Shown here: positions 19,028-27,476 of the stretch, piece after piece
Layout: every line of letters begins with the position of its first letter
Numbering within the stretch: the first letter of the stretch is position 1
Assembly: GCF_024723735.1 (NCBI RefSeq)
Contig: NZ_JANQDU010000001.1
Coordinates: 1,116,001-1,180,000 of the forward strand
DNA: 64,000 bases
Origin: Frigidibacter sp. ROC022
Lineage (GTDB): Bacteria > Pseudomonadota > Alphaproteobacteria > Rhodobacterales > Rhodobacteraceae
Reading direction: 5' to 3'
The notes under the pieces: model-generated
The model's database searches: none
Told to the model about the DNA's origin: nothing
The model's input: only the letters and a program-made list of their open reading frames with translations
Translations under genes and position numbers: made by a program

Positions 19028-20281
19028 TCAGCCCCGCAGCGAGACCAGCGCGTGGCGCTTCTTGCCCGCCGACAGCTTGATCGGCGACTCCAGGTCGCTG
19101 GCGGTCAGCATCAGCCCGGCATCCGCCAGCGGCGCATCGTCGATCCGGGCGCCATTGTCGGCGATCAGCCGTTTCGCCTCTTTTCCCGATCCGGCCAGCC
19201 CGGCGCGGGTCAGCAGCTGCACCACCGAGATGCCCTCGCCGATCTCGTCGCGGCTCAGTTCCAGGGTCGGCAGGGCCTCGCCCACGCCGCCACGTTCGAA
19301 GACCTCGCGGGCGGTGGCCTCGGCCGCCGCGGCCGCCTCGGCGCCCCGGCACAGCCCGGTCACCTCGTTGGCCAGGATCACCTTGGCGGCGTTGATCTCG
19401 GACCCGCCCAGGGCGCCCAGGCGCTCGCATTCGTCCAGCGGAAGTTCCGTGAACATCTTCAGGAACTTGCCGACATCCGCATCGGCGATGTTGCGCCACC
19501 ACTGCCAGAAGTCGAAGGACGACATCCGGTCCTCGTTCAGCCAGACCGCGCCATCCGCCGACTTGCCCATCTTCTTGCCGTCGGCGCGGGTGACCAGCGG
19601 CGTCGTCAGCCCGAAGGCCTCGTGCCCTTCGACCCTACGGATCAGGTCGGCGCCGGAAACGATGTTGCCCCATTGGTCCGATCCGCCCATCTGCAGGATG
19701 CAGCCATAGCGGCGGTGCAGCTCCAGATAGTCGTAGGCCTGCAGCAGCATGTAGTTGAATTCGATGAAGCTCAGCGCCTGCTCGCGGTCGAGCCGCGACT
19801 TGACGCTTTCGAAGGCGAGCAGCCGGTTGATGGTGAAATGCTTGCCGATGTCGCGCAGGAAATCGATGTAGCCCAGCTTGTCCAGCCATTCGGCATTGTT
19901 GACCAGCGGGCTGTCGGTCGGCCCGTCGCCATAGGAGATATAGCGCGAGAACACCTTCCGGATGCCGTCGGCATTGGCGTTGATCTGCTCGACCGAGATG
20001 ATCTTGCGCATCTCGTCCTTGCCCGAGGGGTCGCCGACCTTGGTGGTCCCGCCGCCCATCAGGGTGATCGGCCGGTGCCCGGTCTTCTGCATCCAGCGCA
20101 GCAGCATGATCTGGACCAGGTTGCCGATGTGCAGGCTGGTCGCGGTCAGGTCAAAGCCGATATAGCCCGTCACCACCCCTTTGGTCAGGGCCTCGTCCAG
20201 GCCTTGCAGATCGGTGCAGTCCTGCAGGAAGCCACGACTCTGGATCGCGTGCAGGAATTCGGATTTGGGGTGGTAGGTCAT
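19028..20281 (-). CDS. tyrS: Tyrosyl-tRNA synthetase
   Basis: A 417-residue class I aminoacyl-tRNA synthetase charging tRNA-Tyr. The HIGH-type motif is seen as LHIGNL and the KMSKS motif as [33 protein letters not shown] and [11 protein letters not shown] form the tyrosine and ATP pocket, and a C-terminal S4-like domain begins near 355. The ATG at 20281 matches the usual start; an upstream ATG adds five residues. It is divergent from the anmK-like gene. Confidence 0.96.
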   Translation of the reverse strand: MTYHPKSEFLHAIQSRGFLQDCTDLQGLDEALTKGVVTGYIGFDLTATSLHIGNLVQIMLLRWMQKTGHRPITLMGGGTTKVGDPSGKDEMRKIISVEQINANADGIRKVFSRYISYGDGPTDSPLVNNAEWLDKLGYIDFLRDIGKHFTINRLLAFESVKSRLDREQALSFIEFNYMLLQAYDYLELHRRYGCILQMGGSDQWGNIVSGADLIRRVEGHEAFGLTTPLVTRADGKKMGKSADGAVWLNEDRMSSFDFWQWWRNIADADVGKFLKMFTELPLDECERLGALGGSEINAAKVILANEVTGLCRGAEAAAAAEATAREVFERGGVGEALPTLELSRDEIGEGISVVQLLTRAGLAGSGKEAKRLIADNGARIDDAPLADAGLMLTASDLESPIKLSAGKKRHALVSLRG

Positions 20282-20345
20282 TGCGCTTCGGTCCAATTTC
20301 GGGTGCGCTCTTATAGGGGCGGTCCGAGGCGAGGGGAAGCAGGAG

Positions 20346-21389
20346 ATGAGCCGCAGGCCAGCGCAGGCCCGGGAGACGGCGCGATGGGCGGTCGGGCTGG
20401 TGCAGATGCCCGAGGGGCAGGGGCTGACGGCGGCGGCACTGCTGGGGGACGGCTGCGCGATCGAAGAACTGGGCCAGACCCGCTGGCGCTACTGGAGTGC
20501 GGCCGAGCGTCGGGCGATGTCCGCAGATGGCACCGCCGGTGCCGAGGCGCGGCGTGAGGGCGCCTTGACCGCGCTGTCCGAGGTCCTGGCCGCCTTCCCC
20601 GAGGCGCAGGCCCTGGGTTGCGACACGCTGGCACCCGAGGTCGGCGCGGCCCTGGCCGAGGCGATGGGCCTGCCGGTGGTCCGCGACTTTGCCGCCGCCG
20701 ACCGCGAACTGGGAGGCCGGGGCCGGCCGATGGACGCCTTCTTTCACCATGCGCTGCTGCGCTCGACGGGGCTGCGCGGGGCCTCGGCCGTGCTGGTGCT
20801 GGACCGGGTCTGTCGGTTGACATGGGCCGATGCCGATCAGCCCGACCCGGCAGCGCCCGGCGCCTGCCTGGCCTTCGATATCGGCCCCGGTCAGGCCGAG
20901 GCGGGCTACCGGCTGACCGGCGGGCGGGTCAGCGAGCCGCTGATCGAGGCGGCGACGCAGGCGCTCTGGTTCCGGCAGCTGCCGCCGAAATGGCTGACCG
21001 GGCAGAGCTTCCCCGAGCTTGGCGCGGCGCTGGCGCAACTCGACCCGGCGGATGCCGCCGCCACCACCCGTTCGTTGATCGCGGTTGCGGCGCTGATCGG
21101 CCTGTCGCAATGCCCGGCACCGCCGCAAGAGCTGCTGGTCGCCGGGCCGGGGCGCCGGGATTCCGAGTTGCTGCAGCTTCTGGAGGCCGGGTTCGAGGGC
21201 CGGATCCGCACCGTCGAGGCCGCCGGGCTGGACGGCGAGGCACTGACGGCGCAGGCCTGTGCCTGGCTCGCGCTGCGGGTGCTGGCGGGGCTGCCAAGCT
21301 CGGGGCCCGGCACCACGGGTGTCGCGGCCAGCGTCGGCGGCGGGCGGGTCAGCCGCCCGGGCGGGGACCGTCGGGACCCCGGAAATTGA
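20346..21389 (+). CDS. Degenerate anhydro-N-acetylmuramic acid kinase homologue
   Basis: A 347-residue protein that aligns with AnmK along its length: DTLAPEVG, the [11 protein letters not shown] region, [25 protein letters not shown], and the C-terminal [24 protein letters not shown]. However, key kinase motifs are altered. The usual N-terminal GxMSGTSxDG phosphate loop is replaced by [12 protein letters not shown], and the CGGGARN-type loop reads [11 protein letters not shown]. Catalysis may be lost. It is divergent from tyrS, a common arrangement in Rhodobacterales. GGAG lies immediately before the ATG. Confidence 0.8.
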   Translation: MSRRPAQARETARWAVGLVQMPEGQGLTAAALLGDGCAIEELGQTRWRYWSAAERRAMSADGTAGAEARREGALTALSEVLAAFPEAQALGCDTLAPEVGAALAEAMGLPVVRDFAAADRELGGRGRPMDAFFHHALLRSTGLRGASAVLVLDRVCRLTWADADQPDPAAPGACLAFDIGPGQAEAGYRLTGGRVSEPLIEAATQALWFRQLPPKWLTGQSFPELGAALAQLDPADAAATTRSLIAVAALIGLSQCPAPPQELLVAGPGRRDSELLQLLEAGFEGRIRTVEAAGLDGEALTAQACAWLALRVLAGLPSSGPGTTGVAASVGGGRVSRPGGDRRDPGN

Positions 21390-21621
21390 CCGCCTGAGGG
21401 CTTTCCCGTTCCTTCCCTGCCGGGTTTCTGAGCATATTCCGCGACGTCATGTCGCACGGTGTCTTGAAACAGCCGTTTGATGCTTCAACCTGATGAGAAA
21501 ATGATCTATTTTCCGATAACGATGATGGTTTTGCATCAACCGTGATGGCTTTCCCCGCCGCGATAATATCTTTCGGGCTGGGCAGAAATCTCGTCCTCGA
21601 ACCCTGAATGGGAGTGTCGAA

Positions 21622-21951
21622 GTGGGAAGATCAGATCAATCCGGATTCACCCGCGCAGAGCGGCTGCGTTGGCTGGAGCAGGTGGAGAAGAGCGTCCAGC
21701 GATGCCCGGGCGAGGATGAGTTCGACGCCCGGTTCATCCGCTATCTGCTCTCGCAACTCGACGAGCGCGGCTACACCCATCTGTCGCATGCGGTCCTGCG
21801 CTCGGGGCTCGACGTTGCCGCGAACCGCTGCGGGCGGCTGGAGTTCGATGCCCTGGTCGATCTGGCGATCCAGCTGGTGGCGCAGGGGCGGTGGGACATT
21901 CCCGCAGCCTTGCCTGCCGGCGGTGCCCCGCGCAAAGCTGGGTCCGAATAA
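21622..21951 (+). CDS. Small protein of unknown function
   Basis: A 109-residue, mostly helical, soluble protein that I do not recognise. It contains two Cys residues (QRCPGEDEF and NRCGRLEF) and no signal peptide or membrane segment. A GTG start at 21622 is chosen, with GGGAG about seven bases upstream; no ATG is available in frame. The preceding 232-base gap is A/T-richer than its surroundings and probably carries its promoter. The LacI regulator starts 87 bases downstream. Confidence 0.6.
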   Translation: MGRSDQSGFTRAERLRWLEQVEKSVQRCPGEDEFDARFIRYLLSQLDERGYTHLSHAVLRSGLDVAANRCGRLEFDALVDLAIQLVAQGRWDIPAALPAGGAPRKAGSE

Positions 21952-22038
21952 CAAGGCCAGAATGATGTCGTCCCCTGCCACGGAGCCTGCTGCGCTCATG
22001 ACCCGGATCCCAGGACCCGGGGGCGCAGCCCTGCCGCG

Positions 22039-23058
22039 ATGAAGAAGGTCCGTCTACGAGATGTCGCGAAGGCGGCCGGGGTATCTCCGGCCACCGTGGA
22101 CCGGGTGATCAACCATCGCCCCGGAGTCCGACCCGAGACGGTGCGCAGGGTCGAAGCCGAGATTGACCGGCTGGGCTATGGAAGGCCCGCCGCAGCGGGC
22201 GCGACCAAGGCGATGCCGACCGCCGAGCCGCAGGTCATCGAGGTGCTGCTGCCGATTGGCGTCAGTTTCTTTGCACAGGCGATACTCGCGGCCCTTCAGG
22301 CCGAGCTTGGCCGGGCCGCCCCGGCCGGATCGCGGCTGGCCGTCACCGATCTGCCGTCACTTGAGACCGAAGCCATCATCCGGGCGCTCGACGACGGTTC
22401 TCAGGGCGCCGGACGGGTGATCCTGATGGGGCTGGATTCTCCCGAGGTGCGGGATGCCATTTTGCGCCGCAGGGACCGGGGCCAGCGGATAGTGACTCTG
22501 GCCAGCTCGGCGGTCCCGCTGCAGGGTGTGGCCCATGTCGGGATCGACGACTTCGCCGCCGGGCGCACCGCCGGAGCCTTGATGGCGCGGATGATCGGGC
22601 CGGACCCGGCGCCGGTCCACATGCTGATGGGTGACCTGAGGGCGCGGCTTTATGTCGAGCGCCGCGCCGGCTTCGAACAGTCGATGGCCATGGCCAGGGC
22701 GGTCGAGGTGAGGCGGCTTGGCTCGGGCCGTGATGATCCCGATCGGGTGCATGATCTGGTCGCCGAGTTCCTGTCCACCACGCCGGGCCGGATCGGCCTG
22801 TATATTCCGGGCGGCGCCAACGTGGCGGCGGTGCGCGCCCTGTCCGAGGCGGATCGCCGCGACATCGTCGCCATCGGGCACGAACTGACCCCGGCCAACC
22901 GCGCGGCCCTGCTGGCGGGGCATCTGACCGCGGTGCTGGCGCATGATGTGGACCTGCTGGCAAGGCGGGCGCTGGAGGCTGTCCTGGCGCCCGAGCCGAT
23001 CACGCCGCTGCCGTTGCCGATCCGGATCTGGCTTCGCGAGAACCTGCCGGCGGAATAG
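22039..23058 (+). CDS. LacI-family transcriptional regulator
   Basis: A 339-residue regulator. The N-terminal LacI helix-turn-helix reads VRLRDVAKAAGVSPATVDRVINHRPGVRPETVRRVE, and residues 66 onward form a periplasmic-binding-protein-like domain. The AKAAGVSPATVDRVIN segment has Asp where Ser is common (VSRVLN). Ligand and targets are unknown because no sugar operon adjoins it. A small unknown gene lies upstream and a cupin gene is convergent with a 4-base gap downstream. Confidence 0.88.
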   Translation: MKKVRLRDVAKAAGVSPATVDRVINHRPGVRPETVRRVEAEIDRLGYGRPAAAGATKAMPTAEPQVIEVLLPIGVSFFAQAILAALQAELGRAAPAGSRLAVTDLPSLETEAIIRALDDGSQGAGRVILMGLDSPEVRDAILRRRDRGQRIVTLASSAVPLQGVAHVGIDDFAAGRTAGALMARMIGPDPAPVHMLMGDLRARLYVERRAGFEQSMAMARAVEVRRLGSGRDDPDRVHDLVAEFLSTTPGRIGLYIPGGANVAAVRALSEADRRDIVAIGHELTPANRAALLAGHLTAVLAHDVDLLARRALEAVLAPEPITPLPLPIRIWLRENLPAE

Positions 23059-23062
23059 AAGG

Positions 23063-23488
23063 TCAGCCGGGGATATCGAACCCGGGCGCGGCCAGCTCGA
23101 ACGCCTCGAAACGGAAACCCGGGCAGACGGTGCAGCCGACGAGGGCAAAGCCCGCCCCGGGCTCGGCGGCCTGCCAATGGCCCTTCGGCACCACCAGCTG
23201 CGGCAGTTCGCCTGCCGCCAGGTCGGGGCCGAGCTGGTGGGCGCGGGCCGGCCCGTCTTCGGTTTCGGAAATCCGGAGCGTCAGGGCGCTGCCGCTGTAG
23301 AAATGCCATATCTCGTCGGCATCGATCCGGTGCCAATGGCTCCGCTCACCCGGTTTCAGCAGGAAATAGATGCAGGTGCCGGCCGGGCGGGACTCCCCCG
23401 GTGCTTCCGAGACCCAGCTCTGCCGATACCAGCCGCCCTCGGGATGCGGCGAAAGGTTCAGGCGGGCGATGATCTGGTCGGCGGTCAT
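23063..23488 (-). CDS. Cupin-domain protein, DUF985 type
   Basis: A 141-residue protein of the Cupin_5/DUF985 family. Signatures are LNLSPHPEGGWYRQSW at the start, TCIYFLLKPGERSHWHRIDADEIWHFYSGSAL in the cupin core and LGPDLAAGELPQLVVPKGHWQ. The two His in SHWHR and Glu/His in DEIWHF could bind a metal. The enzymatic function of the family is not settled. It is on the same strand as pepF, about 60 bases downstream of its end. Confidence 0.88.
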   Translation of the reverse strand: MTADQIIARLNLSPHPEGGWYRQSWVSEAPGESRPAGTCIYFLLKPGERSHWHRIDADEIWHFYSGSALTLRISETEDGPARAHQLGPDLAAGELPQLVVPKGHWQAAEPGAGFALVGCTVCPGFRFEAFELAAPGFDIPG

Positions 23489-23547
23489 GGCGAAAGGGTA
23501 GGCGGAGCGGCAGGATTTGCAAGCCGCCCCGGGAGCGTTTCCCGGCC

Positions 23548-25389
23548 TCAGCCCTCCATCGCCTCAAGCTCGTCGATCATGCCCGAGATCATGCCCAGGC
23601 CCTTGTCCCAGAATGCCGGATCGCTGGCGTCCAGGCCGAAGGGGGCCAGCAGCACCTTGTGGTGCATGCTGCCGCCGGCCTTCAGCATCTCGAAATACTT
23701 GGCCTGGAAATCCTCGCCGCCTTCCTCGTAGACGGCATAAAGCGCGTTCACCAGCCCGTCCCCGAAGGCATAGGCATAGACGTAGAAGGGCGAATGGACG
23801 AAATGCGGGATATAGGCCCAGAAGGTCTCGTAGCCGTCCATGAAGTCGAAGGCCGGCCCCAGGCTTTCGGCCTGCACCGACATCCAGAGATTGTTGATGT
23901 CGTCCGGGGTCAGCTCGCCGGCCCGGCGGGCGGCATGAAGCTTGCACTCGAAATCGTAGAAGGCGATCTGCCGGACCACGGTGTTGATCATGTCCTCGAC
24001 CTTGCCGGCCAGCAACACCTTGCGCTCGGCCTGGTCCTTGGCCTCCGCCAGCATCGCCCGGAAGGTCAGCATCTCGCCGAACACGCTGGCGGTTTCGGCC
24101 AGGGTCAACGGGGTGGAGGACAGAAGCTCGCCCTGACCGGCGGCCAGAACCTGATGGACGCCATGGCCCAGCTCATGCGCCAGGGTCATCACGTCGCGCG
24201 GCTTGCCCAGGTAGTTGAGCATCACATAGGGATGCACTTCGGTCACCGTGGGATGCGCAAAGGCGCCGGGCGCCTTGCCGGGTTTCACCGCGGCGTCGAT
24301 CCAGCCCTTGGTGAAGAACGGCTTGGCAATCTCGGCCATCTCGGGGGCAAAGCCGGCATAGGCGTCGAGCACCGTCTTCCTGGCGCTGTCCCAGTCCACC
24401 AGCCGGTCCGACTGCATCGGCAGCGGCGCGTTGCGGTCCCAGACCTGCATCCGGTCCAGCCCCAGCCATTTCCGCTTCAGCTCGTAATAGCGATGCGACA
24501 GCTTCGGATAGGCGGCGACGACCGCATTGCGCAGCGCCTCGACCACTTCCGGCTCGACATGGTTGGCCAGGTGGCGCCCGGTCTGCGGGGTCGGCATCTT
24601 GCGCCAGCGGTCCTCGATTTCCTTTTCCTTGACCAGCGAGTTGTGCACGCGCGAGAACAGCTTGATGTTGCGCGAGAAGACCCGCGCCAGTTCATGGCTG
24701 GCCGCTTCGCGCTTGGCGCGGTCCTGCTCGGTCAGCAGCGACAGGGTGGCCTCCAGGGTCAGCGTCTCGCCCTGCACCTCGAATTCCAGCCCGGCCATGG
24801 TCTCGTCGAACAGCTTGTTCCAGGCCGAGGCACCGACAACCGACTGATCGTGAAGGAATTTCTCCAGCTCGTCCGACAGCTGATAGGGCTTCATCGCCCG
24901 CAGCCGGTCGAACACCGGCTTGTAGCGCGCCAGATCGGCGTTCGAGGCCATCACCGCGTCCAGCGCGTCGTCGTCGATCCGGTTCAGCTCCAGAGAGAAG
25001 AAGACCAGCGGCGTGGTGAAGGTGGTGATCCGGTCCTGCATGTCGGACATGAACTTGGCGCGTTCGGCGTCGATCGTGTTCTGGTAGTAGCGCAGCCCGG
25101 CAAAGGACATGATCCGCCCGGCGACGACGTCGATCTTCTCGTAGCGCAGCACGCAGTTCAGCATCCCGGCCCCGTCGAGACTGGCCAGCTTGCCCTCGAA
25201 ATCCTCGGCGAAGCTGGCGCAGGCCGATTCCAGCCAGTCCAGGTCGCGCTTCAGCTCCTTGGCATCGGGCGAGGCGTAGAGGTCGGTCAGGTCCCATTCC
25301 GGCAGATCGCCAAGCTCCTTGCCGCCGCCGCTGTTGGCGTCGAGCAGGGGTTGCGGAACATGCGGAATGGCGAAGCCGGACTTGATCAT
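23548..25389 (-). CDS. pepF: Oligoendopeptidase F, M3 family
   Basis: A 613-residue cytoplasmic zinc metallopeptidase that cuts short peptides. The active site is H-E-L-G-H in TLAHELGHGVHQ, with the downstream E in ETASVFGE as third ligand. The start at 25389 gives the usual M3B length; the frame stays open much further upstream, but that stretch is antisense to other genes. The promoter must lie in 25390-25500, just beside the FMN riboswitch that serves the opposite strand. Confidence 0.95.
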   Translation of the reverse strand: MIKSGFAIPHVPQPLLDANSGGGKELGDLPEWDLTDLYASPDAKELKRDLDWLESACASFAEDFEGKLASLDGAGMLNCVLRYEKIDVVAGRIMSFAGLRYYQNTIDAERAKFMSDMQDRITTFTTPLVFFSLELNRIDDDALDAVMASNADLARYKPVFDRLRAMKPYQLSDELEKFLHDQSVVGASAWNKLFDETMAGLEFEVQGETLTLEATLSLLTEQDRAKREAASHELARVFSRNIKLFSRVHNSLVKEKEIEDRWRKMPTPQTGRHLANHVEPEVVEALRNAVVAAYPKLSHRYYELKRKWLGLDRMQVWDRNAPLPMQSDRLVDWDSARKTVLDAYAGFAPEMAEIAKPFFTKGWIDAAVKPGKAPGAFAHPTVTEVHPYVMLNYLGKPRDVMTLAHELGHGVHQVLAAGQGELLSSTPLTLAETASVFGEMLTFRAMLAEAKDQAERKVLLAGKVEDMINTVVRQIAFYDFECKLHAARRAGELTPDDINNLWMSVQAESLGPAFDFMDGYETFWAYIPHFVHSPFYVYAYAFGDGLVNALYAVYEEGGEDFQAKYFEMLKAGGSMHHKVLLAPFGLDASDPAFWDKGLGMISGMIDELEAMEG

Positions 25390-25503
25390 CGAAAGGCCTT
25401 TCTCTGTTTGCAATCTAGATAGGATGCCTGCGCCCGAATGGGAAGGTGGTCGGGGGCGCGGCCCGGTCTTGCGGGGCGGCGACCGGCATGGCAGGTTGGC
25501 GGC

Positions 25504-25645
<142 letters not shown>

Positions 25646-25725
25646 CTAGGCACGCCTCTCCGGTCCTCCGGCGGGCGGGTCCTGGTTGCCCTGCGGAGCG
25701 TTTGGTCGTGAACAGGAGAAAACCG

Positions 25726-26163
25726 ATGACCTGCCGCTACGCCTTCGTCAAAGCCAACTGGCATGGCGATATCACCTCCCGCGCACTTGCGGGCTTCACC
25801 GAGCTCATTCCCGCCGCCCTTGTCGATGTCTTCGACGTGCCCGGCGCCTTCGAGATGCCGCTGCTGGCGCGCGAACTGGCCCTGACCGGCCGTTACGGCG
25901 CGATCGCCTGTGCGGCGCTGATCGTCGATGGCGGCATCTACCGGCACGATTTCGTCGCATCGGCGGTGGTGGACGGGCTGATGCGGGTCGGGCTCGACAC
26001 CGGGGTGCCGGTGCTCTCGGTCGCGTTGACGCCGCATCACTATCACGAGACCGACCATCATCGCGGCATATTCGCGGCCCATTTCGTCGAGAAGGGGCGC
26101 GAGGCCGCCGAGGCGGCGCAGGCGATCACCGGGCTGCGGTCGCGGCTGGAAAAGGCGGCCTGA
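25726..26163 (+). CDS. ribH2: 6,7-dimethyl-8-ribityllumazine synthase, RibH2 type
   Basis: A 145-residue lumazine synthase that condenses the ribitylaminouracil with dihydroxybutanone phosphate in riboflavin synthesis. The AFVKANWHGDIT start and the DVPGAFEMPLLAR and HHYHETDHH segments match the family. The Trp in NWH is typical of the type II (RibH2) branch known from Brucella and rhizobia. The ATG at 25726 is six bases after AGGAGA; an upstream TTG in frame is rejected. It appears monocistronic under the FMN riboswitch. Confidence 0.9.
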   Translation: MTCRYAFVKANWHGDITSRALAGFTELIPAALVDVFDVPGAFEMPLLARELALTGRYGAIACAALIVDGGIYRHDFVASAVVDGLMRVGLDTGVPVLSVALTPHHYHETDHHRGIFAAHFVEKGREAAEAAQAITGLRSRLEKAA

Positions 26164-26171
26164 CTCCGGGC

Positions 26172-26206
26172 CGGGCGGGGCGGCACCGCATCGGTCGGCC
26201 CGCCCG
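26172..26206 (+). terminator. Terminator-like inverted repeat after ribH2
   Basis: CGGGCGGG (26172-26179) pairs perfectly with CCCGCCCG (26199-26206), just after the ribH2 stop, followed by TTCC. It probably separates ribH2 from the MscS gene. The loop is 19 bases and the T-run is weak. Confidence 0.45.
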
Positions 26207-26247
26207 TTCCTGCCAGCCGTGCCCGGGCACGCAAGAGGGAGTACGGA

Positions 26248-27366
26248 ATGGATGGGCTGATCGACGGGTTGACGGTGCTTTCGGACCGTCTTGGCGAACT
26301 GCTGCCGGACTGGGCGCTGACCGCCCTGACCCTGGTCGCGGCGCTGCTGTTCGGCCTGCTGGTCCATCACCTGTTCGACCGACTCGCGACCCGGCTGGTC
26401 GCGGACCGGCCCTTGTTCTGGCGCTCGCTGGTGGCGCGGAGCCGGCGGCCGTTGCGGCTGGGGATCGTCATCCTGGCCCTGGCGGTTGGCGCCGGCGTCT
26501 CGCCGCTGGACGAGACCTGGCAGGCGGCGCTGAACCATGGCCTGCTGATCGGCTTCATCGTGCTTCTGGCCTGGAGTGCCCTCGTGGCGCTGCATATCTG
26601 GTCCACGCTCTATCTGCGCCGGTTCAAGCTGGATGCCGAAGACAACCTTCTGGCCCGCAAGCATGTCACCCAGAGCCGGATCCTGTTGCGGGTGGCGCGG
26701 GTGCTGATCCTGCTGGTCGGTGCCGCCGCGGTGCTGATGAGCTTCGACTCGGTGCGGCAATACGGGGTCTCGCTGCTGGCTGCCGGCGGCGCGGCGGGGA
26801 TCGTCGTCGGCCTGGCGCTGCAACCGGTGCTGCAGAACCTCATTGCCGGCATTCAATTGGCGATCACCCAGCCGATCCGGATCGACGACGCGCTGATCGT
26901 CGAGGGCGAATGGGGCCAGGTCGAGGAAATCAGCGCAACCTATGTGGTGATCAAGATCTGGGACTGGCGCCGGCTGATCGTGCCGCTCGGCTATTTCATC
27001 GAACGTCCGTTCCAGAACTGGACCCGCGAGACCGCCTCGCTGATCGGCGCGGTGATGCTCTATCTCGATCATTCCGCCGATGTCGCCGCGATCCGGGCGC
27101 GGGCGCGCGAGGTGGTCGAGTCCTCGCCGCTCTGGGATCGCGGGGTCTTCGCGGTGCAGGTGACGGACTTCCGCGAGCGGGTGATGGAGCTTAGGGTTCT
27201 GGCCTCGGCCCGCAATGCATCGGAGACGTTCGATCTGCGCTGCCAGATCCGCGAGAAGCTGATTGCCTTCATCCAGGCCGAGATGCCCGGCGCGCTGCCC
27301 CGGACCCGCGGCGAGGTGACGCTCGACCCGGACGCCGCGCCTTCGCCGCTTCTGGTGAAAGGCTGA
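26248..27366 (+). CDS. MscS-family mechanosensitive ion channel
   Basis: A 372-residue inner-membrane protein. Four hydrophobic segments are visible: ALTLVAALLFGLLVHHL, LGIVILALAVGAGV, GLLIGFIVLLAWSALVAL and VLILLVGAAAVL. The pore helix and MscS beta domain follow: VSLLAAGGAAGIVVGLALQPVLQNLIAG, QPIRIDDALIVEGEWGQVEEIS and IVPLGYFIERPFQNWTR. It should release solutes upon membrane tension. GAGGGAG lies about seven bases before the ATG. It stands alone after ribH2. Confidence 0.92.
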   Translation: MDGLIDGLTVLSDRLGELLPDWALTALTLVAALLFGLLVHHLFDRLATRLVADRPLFWRSLVARSRRPLRLGIVILALAVGAGVSPLDETWQAALNHGLLIGFIVLLAWSALVALHIWSTLYLRRFKLDAEDNLLARKHVTQSRILLRVARVLILLVGAAAVLMSFDSVRQYGVSLLAAGGAAGIVVGLALQPVLQNLIAGIQLAITQPIRIDDALIVEGEWGQVEEISATYVVIKIWDWRRLIVPLGYFIERPFQNWTRETASLIGAVMLYLDHSADVAAIRARAREVVESSPLWDRGVFAVQVTDFRERVMELRVLASARNASETFDLRCQIREKLIAFIQAEMPGALPRTRGEVTLDPDAAPSPLLVKG

Positions 27367-27462
27367 GGGGCGGGCAGGGCGGCCGGAGAAAGAGGGCGAA
27401 AATGTCTGGTGCCTGAACGGAAGCCGATTGATAAGAAACTGATGCAACACGGCAATCGACCC

Positions 27463-27476
27463 GGAGGTCCGCCATT
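27463..27476 (+). promoter_or_regulatory. Ribosome binding site with apparent ATT start for selD
   Basis: GGAGG at 27463-27467 stands six bases before ATT (27474-27476). Between the in-frame stop TAA at 27432 and the GTG at 27507 the reading frame has no ATG, GTG or TTG. Starting at ATT gives an N-terminus of MLPSIPLTRDLVLIGGGHAH, which restores the first strand of the FAD-binding fold. Confidence 0.55.

Noticed and set aside
17945-20557. An 870-codon plus-strand frame opposite the Hint gene and tyrS
   Set aside because: It is antisense to tyrS, which has complete synthetase motifs.
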